A stretch of DNA of 37,482 bases, from NCBI GenBank assembly GCA_018896645.1, contig JAHIMF010000085.1, positions 1-37,482 of the forward strand, written 5' to 3'. Under the pieces are notes generated by a model. The model was not told the origin of the DNA. It searched no databases and saw only the letters and a list, made by a program, of their open reading frames with translations. This document shows positions 6,300 through 13,197 of the stretch, in pieces; within the stretch, counting starts at the first letter, position 1; each line of letters starts with the position of its first letter. This DNA is from Patescibacteria group bacterium. GTDB taxonomy: Bacteria > Patescibacteriota > Patescibacteriia > UBA2591 > JABMQE01. The position numbers were made by a program, and so were the translations under genes.

Positions 6300-7829
6300 A
6301 TGGTTACTGAAAAAGTCTATGTATTTGACACTAGCCTAAGAGACGGCGAACAGGCCGCTGGCAGTCGGTTGGGTGCCAGAGAGAAGTTGGGTATTGCCCA
6401 GCAGTTAGCTCGTTTGAGAGTTGACATCATTGAAGCTGGCTTTCCTGTTTCTTCACCTGGAGAATTTGAAGCGGTGCGGTTGATTGCTCAAAAAGTAGAA
6501 GGGCCTGTTATCTGCGCTTTGGCTAGGGCGTTGCCGGATGACATCATTAGAGCGGCTGACGCGGTTAGAAATGCATATAGCCCCCGTATCCACACTTTCA
6601 TTGGCACTTCTCCCCAGCATATGGATATGTTAAAGAGGCCGCCGCATGCCATTTTGGGAATGGCAGTTGAATCTGTGGAGCGAGCAAGGTCGTTCTGTGA
6701 GGATGTAGAATTTTCTCCAATGGATGCCACGCGCACCGAGTTTGATTATCTTTGCGAGGTAATTGAGGCCGCAATCGGGGCCGGGGCAACAATTATTAAT
6801 ATTCCTGATACAGTTGGCTATGCCCAACCCCAGCAATTTGGCGCCTTAATAAAAGACATTTTGAGGAACATTTCCAATATCCAAGGAATCGTCTTAAGCG
6901 TTCATTGCCATAATGATTTGGGTTTGGCGGTAGCTAACACCTTGGCCGCTGTTGATAATGGGGCGCGCCAGGTGGAGTGCACCATCAATGGCATTGGCGA
7001 GCGCGCCGGGAACGCCGCTTTGGAAGAGGTGGTTATGGCCATACGGACTCGGCGGGATTATTATTCTGATGTGGCTACTGGCATTGATACTCGCGAAATT
7101 GTTAGGGCCAGTCGTTTGGTAGCTGATGCTTTTGGTATGATTGTCCCCGCAAATAAGGCAATTGTTGGTGCTAATGCTTTTGCCCATAGTTCTGGCATTC
7201 ACCAGGATGGTTTCCTAAAGAATCCTGAAACTTTTGAGATTATAAAGCCAGAAGATGTGGGTCTGGATGCGAGTAAAATTGTACTGACCGCCCGGTCAGG
7301 CCGCCATGCTCTGCAACATCGATTAGAACAGCTGGGTTACTATCTCTCTGATGAGGAGTTGGGGGGATTCTACGAAACGCAGTTTTTACCTCTATCTGAT
7401 AAAAAGAAAGAGGTTTATGACGAGGACCTAATAGCGATGATGGGTGATGAGATGCAGGATATTTCGGAAACTTATCACCTAAAATATTTGCATACCTCTG
7501 GTGGCACTGGCGCAATTCCGACAGCTACCGTCCAGATTCAAATCAGAGATGAAGTTAGACAAAAGGCTGAGTGCGGCGATGGTCCAGTGGATGCGACTTT
7601 TAAGGCCATCCAGGCGGTTGTCAATCTGCCGACTACTCTGCAGCAATATGCAATCAGGTCAGTGACCAGTGGTACCGAAGCCATGGGTGAGGTTACGGTC
7701 CATTTAAAGGAAGACGGTAATGTAGTGATTGGTCGCGGCGTTTCCACGGACATTATTGAGGCCAGCGCTAAGGCCTACATAGATGGATTAAACAAACTAG
7801 CCGTTCGCAAGAAGGCGAGTGTTGAGTAA
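6300..7829 (+). CDS. leuA: 2-isopropylmalate synthase
   Basis: 509 aa. It condenses acetyl-CoA with 2-ketoisovalerate, the committed step of leucine synthesis. The HMGL-like TIM barrel opens with [13 protein letters not shown], the metal site HCHNDLG is at about residue 201, and [14 protein letters not shown] follows. The C-terminal part from about residue 390 ([25 protein letters not shown]) is the LeuA allosteric domain that usually binds leucine. Thus both feedback and attenuation may act on it. The SD AAAGGAGG is perfectly placed. No leuB, leuC or leuD is in the window. It is closed by a terminator at 7837. Confidence 0.95.
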   Translation: MVTEKVYVFDTSLRDGEQAAGSRLGAREKLGIAQQLARLRVDIIEAGFPVSSPGEFEAVRLIAQKVEGPVICALARALPDDIIRAADAVRNAYSPRIHTFIGTSPQHMDMLKRPPHAILGMAVESVERARSFCEDVEFSPMDATRTEFDYLCEVIEAAIGAGATIINIPDTVGYAQPQQFGALIKDILRNISNIQGIVLSVHCHNDLGLAVANTLAAVDNGARQVECTINGIGERAGNAALEEVVMAIRTRRDYYSDVATGIDTREIVRASRLVADAFGMIVPANKAIVGANAFAHSSGIHQDGFLKNPETFEIIKPEDVGLDASKIVLTARSGRHALQHRLEQLGYYLSDEELGGFYETQFLPLSDKKKEVYDEDLIAMMGDEMQDISETYHLKYLHTSGGTGAIPTATVQIQIRDEVRQKAECGDGPVDATFKAIQAVVNLPTTLQQYAIRSVTSGTEAMGEVTVHLKEDGNVVIGRGVSTDIIEASAKAYIDGLNKLAVRKKASVE

Positions 7830-7836
7830 TATTTAT

Positions 7837-7872
7837 CCCCCAGAGAATAAGATAATTTCTGGGGGTTTTTAT
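7837..7872 (+). terminator. leuA terminator
   Basis: CCCCCAGA pairs with TCTGGGGG (8 bp), followed by TTTTTATTT, just after the leuA stop. Confidence 0.9.
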
Positions 7873-7988
7873 TTGATCCCGAACCATACTCACCATCACT
7901 CGCAGTTACGGAGCGGGATATAGATTATTTGGAGGATTTAGAGAAGGGCAAGTTCGCGTTTGGTCAGAAGATGTTGCTTTGAAGAAAT

Positions 7989-8017
7989 TTGACAAAATTT
8001 TTTACATAGCATATTAT
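7989..8017 (+). promoter_or_regulatory. Promoter of the cimA attenuator
   Basis: -35 TTGACA and -10 TATTAT with a 17-bp spacer. The predicted start at about 8024 coincides with the first base of the leader ATG, which would make the transcript truly leaderless. The preceding spacer 7873-7988 holds nothing else that I can support. Confidence 0.85.
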
Positions 8018-8023
8018 TAAACT

Positions 8024-8098
8024 ATGAATGAAACCTTCCAGGCAATTAGAATTATTAACATTATTATTAGCCGCTTAAGACGAGTGGAAGGCCTTTAA
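8024..8098 (+). CDS. Leader peptide, Ile-rich frame (24 aa)
   Basis: From the ATG at 8024 the core reads AIRIINIIISR: six Ile, all ATT codons, in ten positions. The stop is at 8096-8098, beyond region 2, so a terminating ribosome would mask region 2 and allow the terminator, as the model needs. Isoleucine is the end product of the citramalate route encoded downstream. An overlapping Leu-rich frame exists at 8028-8078. Confidence 0.7.
   Translation: MNETFQAIRIINIIISRLRRVEGL
8028..8078 (+). CDS. Alternative overlapping leader peptide, Leu-rich (16 aa)
   Basis: A second ATG, in another frame four bases downstream of the first, gives MKPSRQLELLTLLLAA with six Leu, all TTA, read from the same nucleotides that give Ile in the first frame. 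Its stop at 8076-8078 sits just before region 2 (8082). Which frame is translated, or whether both are, cannot be decided from sequence alone. Confidence 0.45.
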   Translation: MKPSRQLELLTLLLAA

Positions 8099-8165
8099 TT
8101 AACAACAGCTCAATTAAATAATTTAAAAAGTTGACTGCCTTCCACTCTTGGGAGGCAGTTTTTTG
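8034..8165 (+). terminator. cimA attenuator with terminator at 8134-8165
   Basis: Region 1 CCTTCCA (8034-8040) pairs with TGGAAGG (8085-8091). Region 2 GAGTGGAAGGC (8082-8092) pairs perfectly over 11 bp with region 3 GCCTTCCACTC (8137-8147). Region 3 ACTGCCTTCC (8134-8143) pairs with region 4 GGGAGGCAGT (8150-8159) with one G-U, followed by TTTTTT. This is a textbook set of alternative hairpins, 30 bases before the cimA start. Confidence 0.88.
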
Positions 8166-8194
8166 TTCTTTATGCTATTATAGGAGAAAGAGCT

Positions 8195-9793
8195 ATGGTT
8201 ACAATTTTTGACACAACCTTAAGAGACGGGTCTCAAGCCGAAGGCATCTCATTTTCAGTTGAGGACAAGCTGGCGATTGCTAAACGATTAGACGACCTTG
8301 GCGTGCATTACATCGAGGGCGGCTGGCCCAACCCAACTAATCCCAAGGATCTGGAGTTTTTTGTTCGTGTTAAAGAGTTGGGTTTGAAAAACGCGAAAGC
8401 CACTGCTTTTGGCAGTACTCGGCGGGCCAAGAACACACCGGAAAAAGATCCGATTCTCCAGACTTTGCTCAAAGCCAAAACCCAAACAATCGCTCTATTT
8501 GGCAAAAGCTGGGATTTGCATGTTTGGGAGGTGTTAAGGCTTAAGGGGCCGGAGGGGCTAGAGACAAATCTGCATATGATCAGAGATTCCGTAGCTTTTT
8601 TGCGATCAGCGGGGCGGGAAGTTATTTATGATGCCGAGCACTTTTTTGATGGCTACAAAGCAAACCCAGTTTATGCCCTCCGGACATTGGAAGCGGCCCT
8701 GAAAGGCGGGGCAAGCATCCTTGTTTTATGTGATACTAATGGCGGTTGTCTGCCTGGCGAGATTAGGCCGATTATCGCAGATGTGTTTAAACATTTTGGG
8801 GATACTCCCATCGGTATCCATACCCATAATGACAGTGGCTGTGCCGAAGCTAATATTTTCGAAGCAGTAAGGCTGGGTGTTTGTCATGTTCAGGGGACTA
8901 TTAATGGCTATGGAGAACGGTGTGGAAATGCAAACCTTTGCACTGTAATCCCAACCCTAAAACTCAAGATGGGCATAGATTGTATTAGCAGAGAAGGATT
9001 AGAGGATCTAACAGAACTCTCTCACTTTGTGAGCGAGATTGCTAATGTGGCGCCTGATCATCGCCAACCCTATGTGGGCGCCAGCGCTTTTGCCCACAAA
9101 GGAGGCGCCCACGCAGATGGGGTAGTCAAAAATTCTCGTTCCTTTGAACATATTGAGCCGGAACTGGTAGGCAATGAACGGCGCTTTTTAGCTTCGGACC
9201 AAGCAGGCACGGCGCTTGTTGCTAAATATTTAGAGCAGTTTGGGTATGTTGTTGATAAAAAGGATGAACGTGTTGTCAGTCTGTTGACCGAGTTAAAGCA
9301 ACGGGAAGCCCATGGTTATGCCTATGAAGCCGCTGACGGTTCTTTTGAGCTTTTAGCTCGGCGGGTGATGGGCGATTACACCCAACCTTTTAAGACCATT
9401 GCTTTTCGGGCAGAAGTGGGTCAATATGAAAATGACCAGCTATCCTCCGAGGCTATTGTTGAGGTGAGCGTGGATGGCCGGCAGGAGCATACCGTAGCCA
9501 AGGGGGATGGCCCCATCCATGCCCTGGACAATGCGCTCCGAAAGGCGTTAGAGAAGTTTTATCCCCAACTTAAAGAAGTGTATCTTAGAGATTATAAAGT
9601 GCGCGTGTTGTCTAATAGCAACGATGATGGAACCGCGGCGACTGTGCGGGTGTTGATTGAATCTTCGGATGGTAAAAGGGTTTGGAGCACAGTCGGAGCC
9701 TCGGAAAATATTATTGAGGCTAGTTGGGAGGCGTTAGTAGATAGTTTTAGCTATAAGTTGCTGAAAGACAGGCCACCAGCTCAAGCGGTCTAA
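8195..9793 (+). CDS. cimA: (R)-citramalate synthase
   Basis: 532 aa. It makes citramalate from pyruvate and acetyl-CoA, the threonine-independent entry to isoleucine. DTTLRDGSQAEGISFS and DDLGVHYIEGGWP are typical of the CimA branch rather than LeuA. The metal motif HTHNDSGCAEAN is at about residue 207, then NGYGERCGNANL. The C-terminal LeuA-type regulatory domain starts near residue 395 (AEVGQYENDQLSSEA, KGDGPIHALDNAL). The SD is AGGAGA. It sits directly behind the Ile/Leu attenuator and ahead of a terminator, so it is a single-gene operon. Confidence 0.93.
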   Translation: MVTIFDTTLRDGSQAEGISFSVEDKLAIAKRLDDLGVHYIEGGWPNPTNPKDLEFFVRVKELGLKNAKATAFGSTRRAKNTPEKDPILQTLLKAKTQTIALFGKSWDLHVWEVLRLKGPEGLETNLHMIRDSVAFLRSAGREVIYDAEHFFDGYKANPVYALRTLEAALKGGASILVLCDTNGGCLPGEIRPIIADVFKHFGDTPIGIHTHNDSGCAEANIFEAVRLGVCHVQGTINGYGERCGNANLCTVIPTLKLKMGIDCISREGLEDLTELSHFVSEIANVAPDHRQPYVGASAFAHKGGAHADGVVKNSRSFEHIEPELVGNERRFLASDQAGTALVAKYLEQFGYVVDKKDERVVSLLTELKQREAHGYAYEAADGSFELLARRVMGDYTQPFKTIAFRAEVGQYENDQLSSEAIVEVSVDGRQEHTVAKGDGPIHALDNALRKALEKFYPQLKEVYLRDYKVRVLSNSNDDGTAATVRVLIESSDGKRVWSTVGASENIIEASWEALVDSFSYKLLKDRPPAQAV

Positions 9794-9819
9794 AAACAGG
9801 AGATAACCGCCAAAATAGT

Positions 9820-9852
9820 TAGGCTGGGTTTTAAAACTCAGCCTATTTTTTT
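9820..9852 (+). terminator. cimA terminator
   Basis: TAGGCTGGGTTTT pairs with AAAACTCAGCCTA (one G-U), followed by a run of T. Confidence 0.9.
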
Positions 9853-9902
9853 GTGGATAATCCCGCTTGACCCTGTTTAATAGTTATTCACATTTAGTGG
9901 GG

Positions 9903-9931
9903 TTGACATTATTTTCAACCCCTGATAAGAT
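9903..9931 (+). promoter_or_regulatory. Promoter of the aromatic attenuator
   Basis: -35 TTGACA and -10 TAAGAT, 17 bp apart, with extended TGA. The predicted start at about 9938 is three bases before the leader ATG at 9941, as in the Leu/Val unit. Confidence 0.85.
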
Positions 9932-9940
9932 TATTCCAGT

Positions 9941-10012
9941 ATGAAAATTAGCCAATGGTACAACTTTTATTTCTTTTTTACTGATTCGGATCGGCTGATT
10001 TTATATATATAA
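9941..10012 (+). CDS. Leader peptide, Trp/Tyr/Phe-rich (23 aa)
   Basis: Residues 6-13 read WYNFYFFF: one Trp, two Tyr and four Phe in eight positions, plus a further Tyr near the end. No SD is seen. The composition resembles a PheL-type leader more than a tryptophan leader. It lies between a strong promoter and alternative hairpins. Confidence 0.85.
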   Translation: MKISQWYNFYFFFTDSDRLILYI

Positions 10013-10078
10013 ATAAATAAGATTTGTAGATAAAAAAAACAGCCGATTCACAAGAGAATCGGTTTTTTATTTTTTTAA
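9944..10078 (+). terminator. Aromatic attenuator with terminator at 10043-10078
   Basis: Region 1 AAAATTAGCC (9944-9953) pairs over ten positions with GGCTGATTTT (9993-10002). Region 2 GGATCGGCTG (9988-9997) pairs over ten positions (one G-U) with region 3 CAGCCGATTC (10040-10049). Region 3 CCGATTC pairs with region 4 GAATCGG (10056-10062), then two T-runs. Phe, Tyr or Trp shortage should favour read-through. Confidence 0.88.
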
Positions 10079-10150
10079 CTCGCAAAGGGCGAGGGATAGT
10101 TTTTCGCTCTTTACATTGCTCTTTTCATTATTAACGGGAGGGTTTGGACA

Positions 10151-10342
10151 ATGACAGCTAAAAATGCTGAACTTATGAGGGCGGCTGCTATATTCAAAGA
10201 AGATCCATCTCGCAGAGAAACAGCGGCCAGGGATTTTGGCAAGGCAGTTGATTTAGAAGTGACCGAGGCAAAAGATTTTTTGCACGGTTTTATTAAAAAA
10301 CAGAAAGAATGGCAGGATACGGCGAGGAAAGGAGGAGGATGA
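10151..10342 (+). CDS. Hypothetical protein downstream of the aromatic attenuator, 63 aa
   Basis: The ATG follows GGGAGGG at 10136-10142. The protein is helical and charged (RAAAIFKEDPSRRETAARDF, then a Lys-rich C-terminus ending in GGG). No aromatic-biosynthesis motif is visible, although the attenuator in front predicts one. It is followed four bases later by the next gene. Family not recognised. Confidence 0.6.
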   Translation: MTAKNAELMRAAAIFKEDPSRRETAARDFGKAVDLEVTEAKDFLHGFIKKQKEWQDTARKGGG

Positions 10343-10346
10343 TATT

Positions 10347-10565
10347 ATGGATGACGTTAATAATGGTCATTTTGGTGTGAATGATCTAAGCCTGGAAGTA
10401 TTCGGGAAACCTCTTTCAGAGTTGACACCAGAAGATATGGAGGAGGCGATAACAAGGGTTAAAATCAACCCGGTTCAAGCAGAGATTTTGATGAAAGCCA
10501 CGAGAGGACGCCTAGTTATCCCGCATGATTGTGTAGTTGGGACAGGGTTTGCATCTCTTGTCTGA
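10347..10565 (+). CDS. Hypothetical protein, 72 aa
   Basis: Preceded by AAAGGAGGAGG, with a four-base gap from the upstream stop, so probably co-transcribed. An acidic N-terminal half with LSELTPEDMEEAITRVK is followed by a basic and then hydrophobic end (KATRGRLVIPHDCVVGTG). No known domain recognised. Closed by the terminator at 10576. Confidence 0.6.
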   Translation: MDDVNNGHFGVNDLSLEVFGKPLSELTPEDMEEAITRVKINPVQAEILMKATRGRLVIPHDCVVGTGFASLV

Positions 10566-10575
10566 TTCCTCTTTT

Positions 10576-10621
10576 AGTCAAGCGGACGCGTACATCGTTC
10601 CACGTTCGCTTGACTTTTTTT
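10576..10621 (+). terminator. Terminator
   Basis: AGTCAAGCG pairs perfectly with CGCTTGACT (9 bp), followed by seven T. Confidence 0.92.
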
Positions 10622-10639
10622 AACTCAAAGGAGGGAACC

Positions 10640-10819
10640 ATGAAAGAGAAGAAAAAGCCTGCCTGCCCCCTTCATCCAAAGGTTGAATTAAAGTGGGTGC
10701 CAGGGAAAAGTCCTGGCGGCTGGGGTACAGCAAGTAGTTCTGGAGGTAGATTTCAGTGTCCAATTTCAGACTGTTTGTTGAACAGAAGCCAAAAAGAGAA
10801 TGGGGCGAAAACAGGGTGA
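10640..10819 (+). CDS. Small Cys-containing protein, possible zinc ribbon, 59 aa
   Basis: The ATG at 10640 is chosen over an upstream in-frame start because AAAGGAGGG lies at 10628-10635. CPLH near residue 9 and CPISDC near residue 40 could supply four metal ligands, with a Gly/Ser-rich turn between them. It is the third SD-led small gene in a row and lies behind a terminator, so it needs read-through or its own promoter. Function unknown. Confidence 0.55.
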   Translation: MKEKKKPACPLHPKVELKWVPGKSPGGWGTASSSGGRFQCPISDCLLNRSQKENGAKTG

Positions 10820-10850
10820 TTTAGACAAATGGTTATACACCAAAGGCTGG

Positions 10851-10890
10851 GCCTGGTTGGGTATGTAATAACTACTTGACCGGGCTTTTT
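10851..10890 (+). terminator. Terminator between convergent genes
   Basis: GCCTGGT (10851-10857) pairs with ACCGGGC (10879-10885), one G-U, followed by TTTTTATTTTTATTTTTT. It separates the plus-strand small genes from the minus-strand prephenate dehydratase, which ends at 10895. Confidence 0.8.
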
Positions 10891-10894
10891 ATTT

Positions 10895-11455
10895 TTATTT
10901 TTTCACTGCCAGAAATGAGGTATAATTAAATTTCAAATCCTGAATCCCCTTTTCTAAAATTTCCAAATTATAAAGTTTTGCGCAGGATTCTGGAGCAATG
11001 ACTGCGGTCGTAGCGGACAGGACTTTGTTTTTTAGATCTTCAGCCGCATGCGCTGTATCATCGCGTTCTTCCAGCCCTGCTTTTGGCCAGATTCTTTTTA
11101 GATACATTTTACATTGTTTGATAGCTTGGGGATGGGAGGCGATTTTGGCGATAGTTTCTTTTTTAGTTCCAGGAGCCACGAGCAAGCAGTGAATCACCGG
11201 AATCTCAAAAATATTTTTGATGTTAAAGATGTGTTTGCTCATAGCATAAATGGCTTCAAGCACGACTCCCCCATTGGAGTTTTCAATTGGAAAAATACCA
11301 AGGTCAATTTTGCCTTGGTTAAGTGTTGTAAGCACATTTTCCGCGGAAATCAGATATTCCAGCCGGAAATCGCTTATATTGTTTGTTCTGACGTATTCTC
11401 GGGCCGCTTGCTCGGAAAAACTGCCGCGAGCGCCGGAAATGCCGATAATAGTCAT
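10895..11455 (-). CDS. pheA: Prephenate dehydratase-like protein, catalytic domain only
   Basis: 186 aa on the minus strand. Family signatures in order: GARGSFSEQAA (N-terminal), FPIENSNGGVV, SHPQAIKQC, TAVIAPESCAKLYNL. The family converts prephenate to phenylpyruvate. Two deviations: the C-terminal ACT domain that senses Phe is missing, and the conserved TRF motif near the end reads TSF (residues 179-181; Ser codon at 10918-10916). In E. coli P-protein that Thr is catalytically important, and the adjacent Arg is normally conserved. Activity is therefore uncertain. No clear SD. Confidence 0.8.
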   Translation of the reverse strand: MTIIGISGARGSFSEQAAREYVRTNNISDFRLEYLISAENVLTTLNQGKIDLGIFPIENSNGGVVLEAIYAMSKHIFNIKNIFEIPVIHCLLVAPGTKKETIAKIASHPQAIKQCKMYLKRIWPKAGLEERDDTAHAAEDLKNKVLSATTAVIAPESCAKLYNLEILEKGIQDLKFNYTSFLAVKK

Positions 11456-11473
11456 AAGGCATTATGGTTTGGG

Positions 11474-11503
11474 TTGACAAAATTTTGTTAGATATGCTAT
11501 GGT
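11474..11503 (+). promoter_or_regulatory. Promoter TTGACA-N18-TATGGT
   Basis: -35 TTGACA and -10 TATGGT with extended TGC, spacer 18 bp. It is divergent from pheA, whose start lies 18 bases to the left, and drives the small membrane protein gene. Confidence 0.6.
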
Positions 11504-11579
11504 GGTGAGTTAAAGTAGGCTTTTTTTATTGTTGTTCCACATCAACATCAACCAGTATCAAAAGAGGAAGGAGAAAGAA

Positions 11580-11753
11580 ATGGACTGGAAAGTCTGGATT
11601 GGGAAAGGGATTGCCATTGTTGGAATTTGGCTGGGCGTAGGTATATCATCTTTTTATATTGGAGGCGATACAATTTGGGTTGCTCTTTTTGCAACATTTG
11701 CAACAGTTTGTGTTGCGATTCCGGAAACTATGCGTGATTTGTTGGGGTGTTGA
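11580..11753 (+). CDS. Small membrane protein, 57 aa
   Basis: The ATG at 11580 is preceded by GAAGGAG. Two hydrophobic segments (residues about 7-27 and 31-48, rich in Gly, Ile, Val and Ala) suggest two membrane spans, with a short polar C-terminus. It has its own promoter and terminator and so is a self-contained cassette. No family recognised. Confidence 0.6.
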   Translation: MDWKVWIGKGIAIVGIWLGVGISSFYIGGDTIWVALFATFATVCVAIPETMRDLLGC

Positions 11754-11764
11754 TAAAGAAGACG

Positions 11765-11797
11765 GGACCTGTTTAATTTTCAGCGGGTCCTTTTTTT
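11765..11797 (+). terminator. Terminator
   Basis: GGACC (11765-11769) pairs with GGTCC (11786-11790), followed by seven T. The stem is short but the T-run is good. Confidence 0.7.
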
Positions 11798-11851
11798 GAA
11801 AAATTTCCAGGGTTGGAAAATTTTAAGATTTATGGTAGAATGAATTTAACA

Positions 11852-11893
11852 GCGGGGTATGGCGCAGTTGGTAGCGCGCACGCATGGCCCCGC
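11852..11893 (+). pseudogene. Truncated tRNA-Pro copy (5' half)
   Basis: Positions 11862-11887 are identical over 26 bases to 11911-11936 of the intact tRNA-Pro, covering the D-arm and the 5' side of the anticodon arm. The copy then runs into CCCCGC, which pairs with GCGGGG at 11852-11857. No 3' half exists. It may be a failed duplication, an assembly artefact, or an element that alters folding of the precursor. Confidence 0.6.
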
Positions 11894-11901
11894 ACCTTTT
11901 T

Positions 11902-11974
11902 CGGGGATTAGCGCAGTTGGTAGCGCGCACGCATGGGGTGCGTGAGGTCAGGAGTTCGAGTCTCCTATCCCCGA
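11902..11974 (+). tRNA. tRNA-Pro(GGG)
   Basis: Acceptor CGGGGAT/ATCCCCG, with the C1-G72 pair typical of bacterial tRNA-Pro. D-stem GCGC/GCGC, anticodon stem CACGC/GCGTG with loop ATGGGGT (anticodon GGG), T-arm AGGAG-TTCGAGT-CTCCT, discriminator A. CCA is not encoded. A perfect 12-base inverted repeat flanks the mature ends: CCCCGCACCTTT at 11888-11899 and AAAGGTGCGGGG at 11976-11987. Confidence 0.95.
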
Positions 11975-12026
11975 CAAAGGTGCGGGGTAAAGGTGTGTGA
12001 CCCCGATCAACAAAACAAGAAGACCG

Positions 12027-12203
12027 CTAAACAGCCTTTTTATTCAAGGTTTTAATACACCGCGTACACACTTTCAGTTTTTTTCCATCAATCCGCTTGG
12101 TTTGAAGATTGGGGTAAAGTTTGCGTTTGGTGGCAATGTTAGAATGGCTCCGGGAAATTGAAGTCTTTGGTTTTTTGCCGCAGATGTCGCAGATTTTAGA
12201 CAT
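12027..12203 (-). CDS. rpmB: 50S ribosomal protein L28 (bL28)
   Basis: 58 aa on the minus strand. It begins MSKICDICGKKPKTSISRSHS, and the remaining core KRKLYPNLQTKRIDGKKLKVCTRC is split here only for length: KRKLYPNLQTKR, then IDGKKLKVCTRC. Both Cys pairs (CDIC and CTRC) are kept, so this is the zinc-binding form. It is slightly shorter than the usual 60-78 residues. It stands alone, with no SD, in opposite direction to its neighbours. Confidence 0.9.
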   Translation of the reverse strand: MSKICDICGKKPKTSISRSHSNIATKRKLYPNLQTKRIDGKKLKVCTRCIKTLNKKAV

Positions 12204-12254
12204 ATGGTTTCATGGATTAATGTATTAATTTAAGTTAACATCTTACTGGTTGAA

Positions 12255-12335
12255 TTTTAGCATTCATTGTTCAATTGTTCCATTGTTCAATTGTCATTAC
12301 TTCCACTCAACAATCGAACAATCGAACAATATCAC
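12255..12335. repeat. Spacer repeat, TTGTTCAATTG family
   Basis: TTGTTCAATTGTTCCATTG is followed by AACAATCGAACAATCGAACA, partly inverted copies of one 9-11 base unit. The same family recurs near 14.55, 21.05, 28.45 and 34.40 kb, always in spacers. Confidence 0.6.
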
Positions 12336-12378
12336 CGTGATTTTAGGTTATCATCATTTTCAATTTTAATCAAGTTTT

Positions 12379-12993
12379 ATGGTCACCACGATTTCCATAT
12401 TTTTCCTTATCGTAATAATCTTTTCCGCTATTATCCATGAATACGCGCATGGCTGGATGGCTTGGAAGCTGGGTGATTCAACTGCCAAGGATATGGGTCG
12501 CTTAACGCTTAATCCTTTGGCGCATATTGATATGTATGGAACGATTTTAGTGCCTTTGCTTTTATGGATTTCCCAAACCGGGTTTATTGTTGGCTGGGCC
12601 AAACCAGTGCCTTATAATCCTTATAATTTAAGAAACCCTAAACGCGACTCTGCTCTGGTGGCCATTGCCGGACCTGCGGCCAATATTATAACTGCTCTAG
12701 TGTTTGGTCTCGCAGTTCGGTTTTTGCCAATGACTGATTTTATTGCCTTGCTTTCTATCGTGGTTTATGCTAATGTTCTCTTAGCAGTATTTAATTTGGT
12801 TCCGATACCACCGCTTGACGGCTCTAAAGTTCTTTTTGCGGTATTGCCAGATTCTCTGAACAATATAAAAATGTTTTTATCGCGCTATGGTTTCTTTATT
12901 TTACTGATTTTCATCTTTTTTGGTTTTAGGTTGATTATCCCACCCATCCTTTTCATTTATTCATTATTTGTTGGCGGCGGCGGTATTTTTTGA
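12379..12993 (+). CDS. Site-2-type membrane metalloprotease (M50)
   Basis: 204 aa, five to six membrane segments. The zinc motif HEYAHG lies in the first helix (residues about 20-25), followed by LTLNPLAHIDMYG and GWAKPVPYNP, then NLVPIPPLDGSKV, which supplies the third ligand (Asp). This is the short, PDZ-free group of S2P proteases common in bacteria. Substrate unknown: typical roles are cleavage of anti-sigma factors or signal-peptide remnants. The ATG at 12379 has no SD. Confidence 0.88.
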   Translation: MVTTISIFFLIVIIFSAIIHEYAHGWMAWKLGDSTAKDMGRLTLNPLAHIDMYGTILVPLLLWISQTGFIVGWAKPVPYNPYNLRNPKRDSALVAIAGPAANIITALVFGLAVRFLPMTDFIALLSIVVYANVLLAVFNLVPIPPLDGSKVLFAVLPDSLNNIKMFLSRYGFFILLIFIFFGFRLIIPPILFIYSLFVGGGGIF

Positions 12994-13015
12994 TAGGCTG
13001 GGAAAGTTAGAGGAG

Positions 13016-13080
13016 TAACAGAGCGAGCCGCATCGAGCTCTGTTATCGTGGATAACGAAGCTCGCCGCGGCTCGCTTCGT
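13016..13080. repeat. Tandem GC-rich hairpins
   Basis: AACAGAGC pairs with GCTCTGTT. A second hairpin GAAGCTCG...GCTCGCTTC follows, centred on CCGCGG. It is far more GC-rich than its surroundings. Similar GAGCCGAG/GCTCGGCT elements occur at about 13.91, 26.56, 35.02 and 36.75 kb. Confidence 0.5.
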
Positions 13081-13120
13081 CAGTCCAACTGTTTGTTTCG
13101 TCATTCCGTAGTTTTTTCGC

Positions 13121-13149
13121 TTGACGCATTTTTTGATTTATGATAGATT
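13121..13149 (+). promoter_or_regulatory. str-cluster promoter
   Basis: -35 TTGACG and -10 TAGATT with a 17-bp spacer and extended TGA. It is the only good promoter in the 366-base gap before rpsL. The transcribed leader is about 205 bases long. Confidence 0.6.
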
Positions 13150-13158
13150 TATTGCAAG

Positions 13159-13197
13159 ACACTTGGAAATAGGTGTTTTAATGAAGAGTGTTTTTTT
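13159..13197 (+). terminator. Possible leader terminator or attenuator before rpsL
   Basis: ACACT (13159-13163) can pair with AGTGT (13187-13191), followed by TTTTTTT. A competing hairpin CACTT/AGGTG overlaps the left arm. It lies just after the promoter. Short stems make this tentative. The rest of the leader holds repeats but no convincing gene. Confidence 0.35.

Noticed and set aside
7918-7981. Short open stretch reading LEDLEKGKFAFGQKMLL
   Set aside because: It has no SD, is short, and starts at TTG. Probably chance or a gene remnant without identifiable parent.
11114-11491. Plus-strand ORFs opposite the prephenate dehydratase
   Set aside because: They are shadows of the minus-strand gene, which has clear family motifs.
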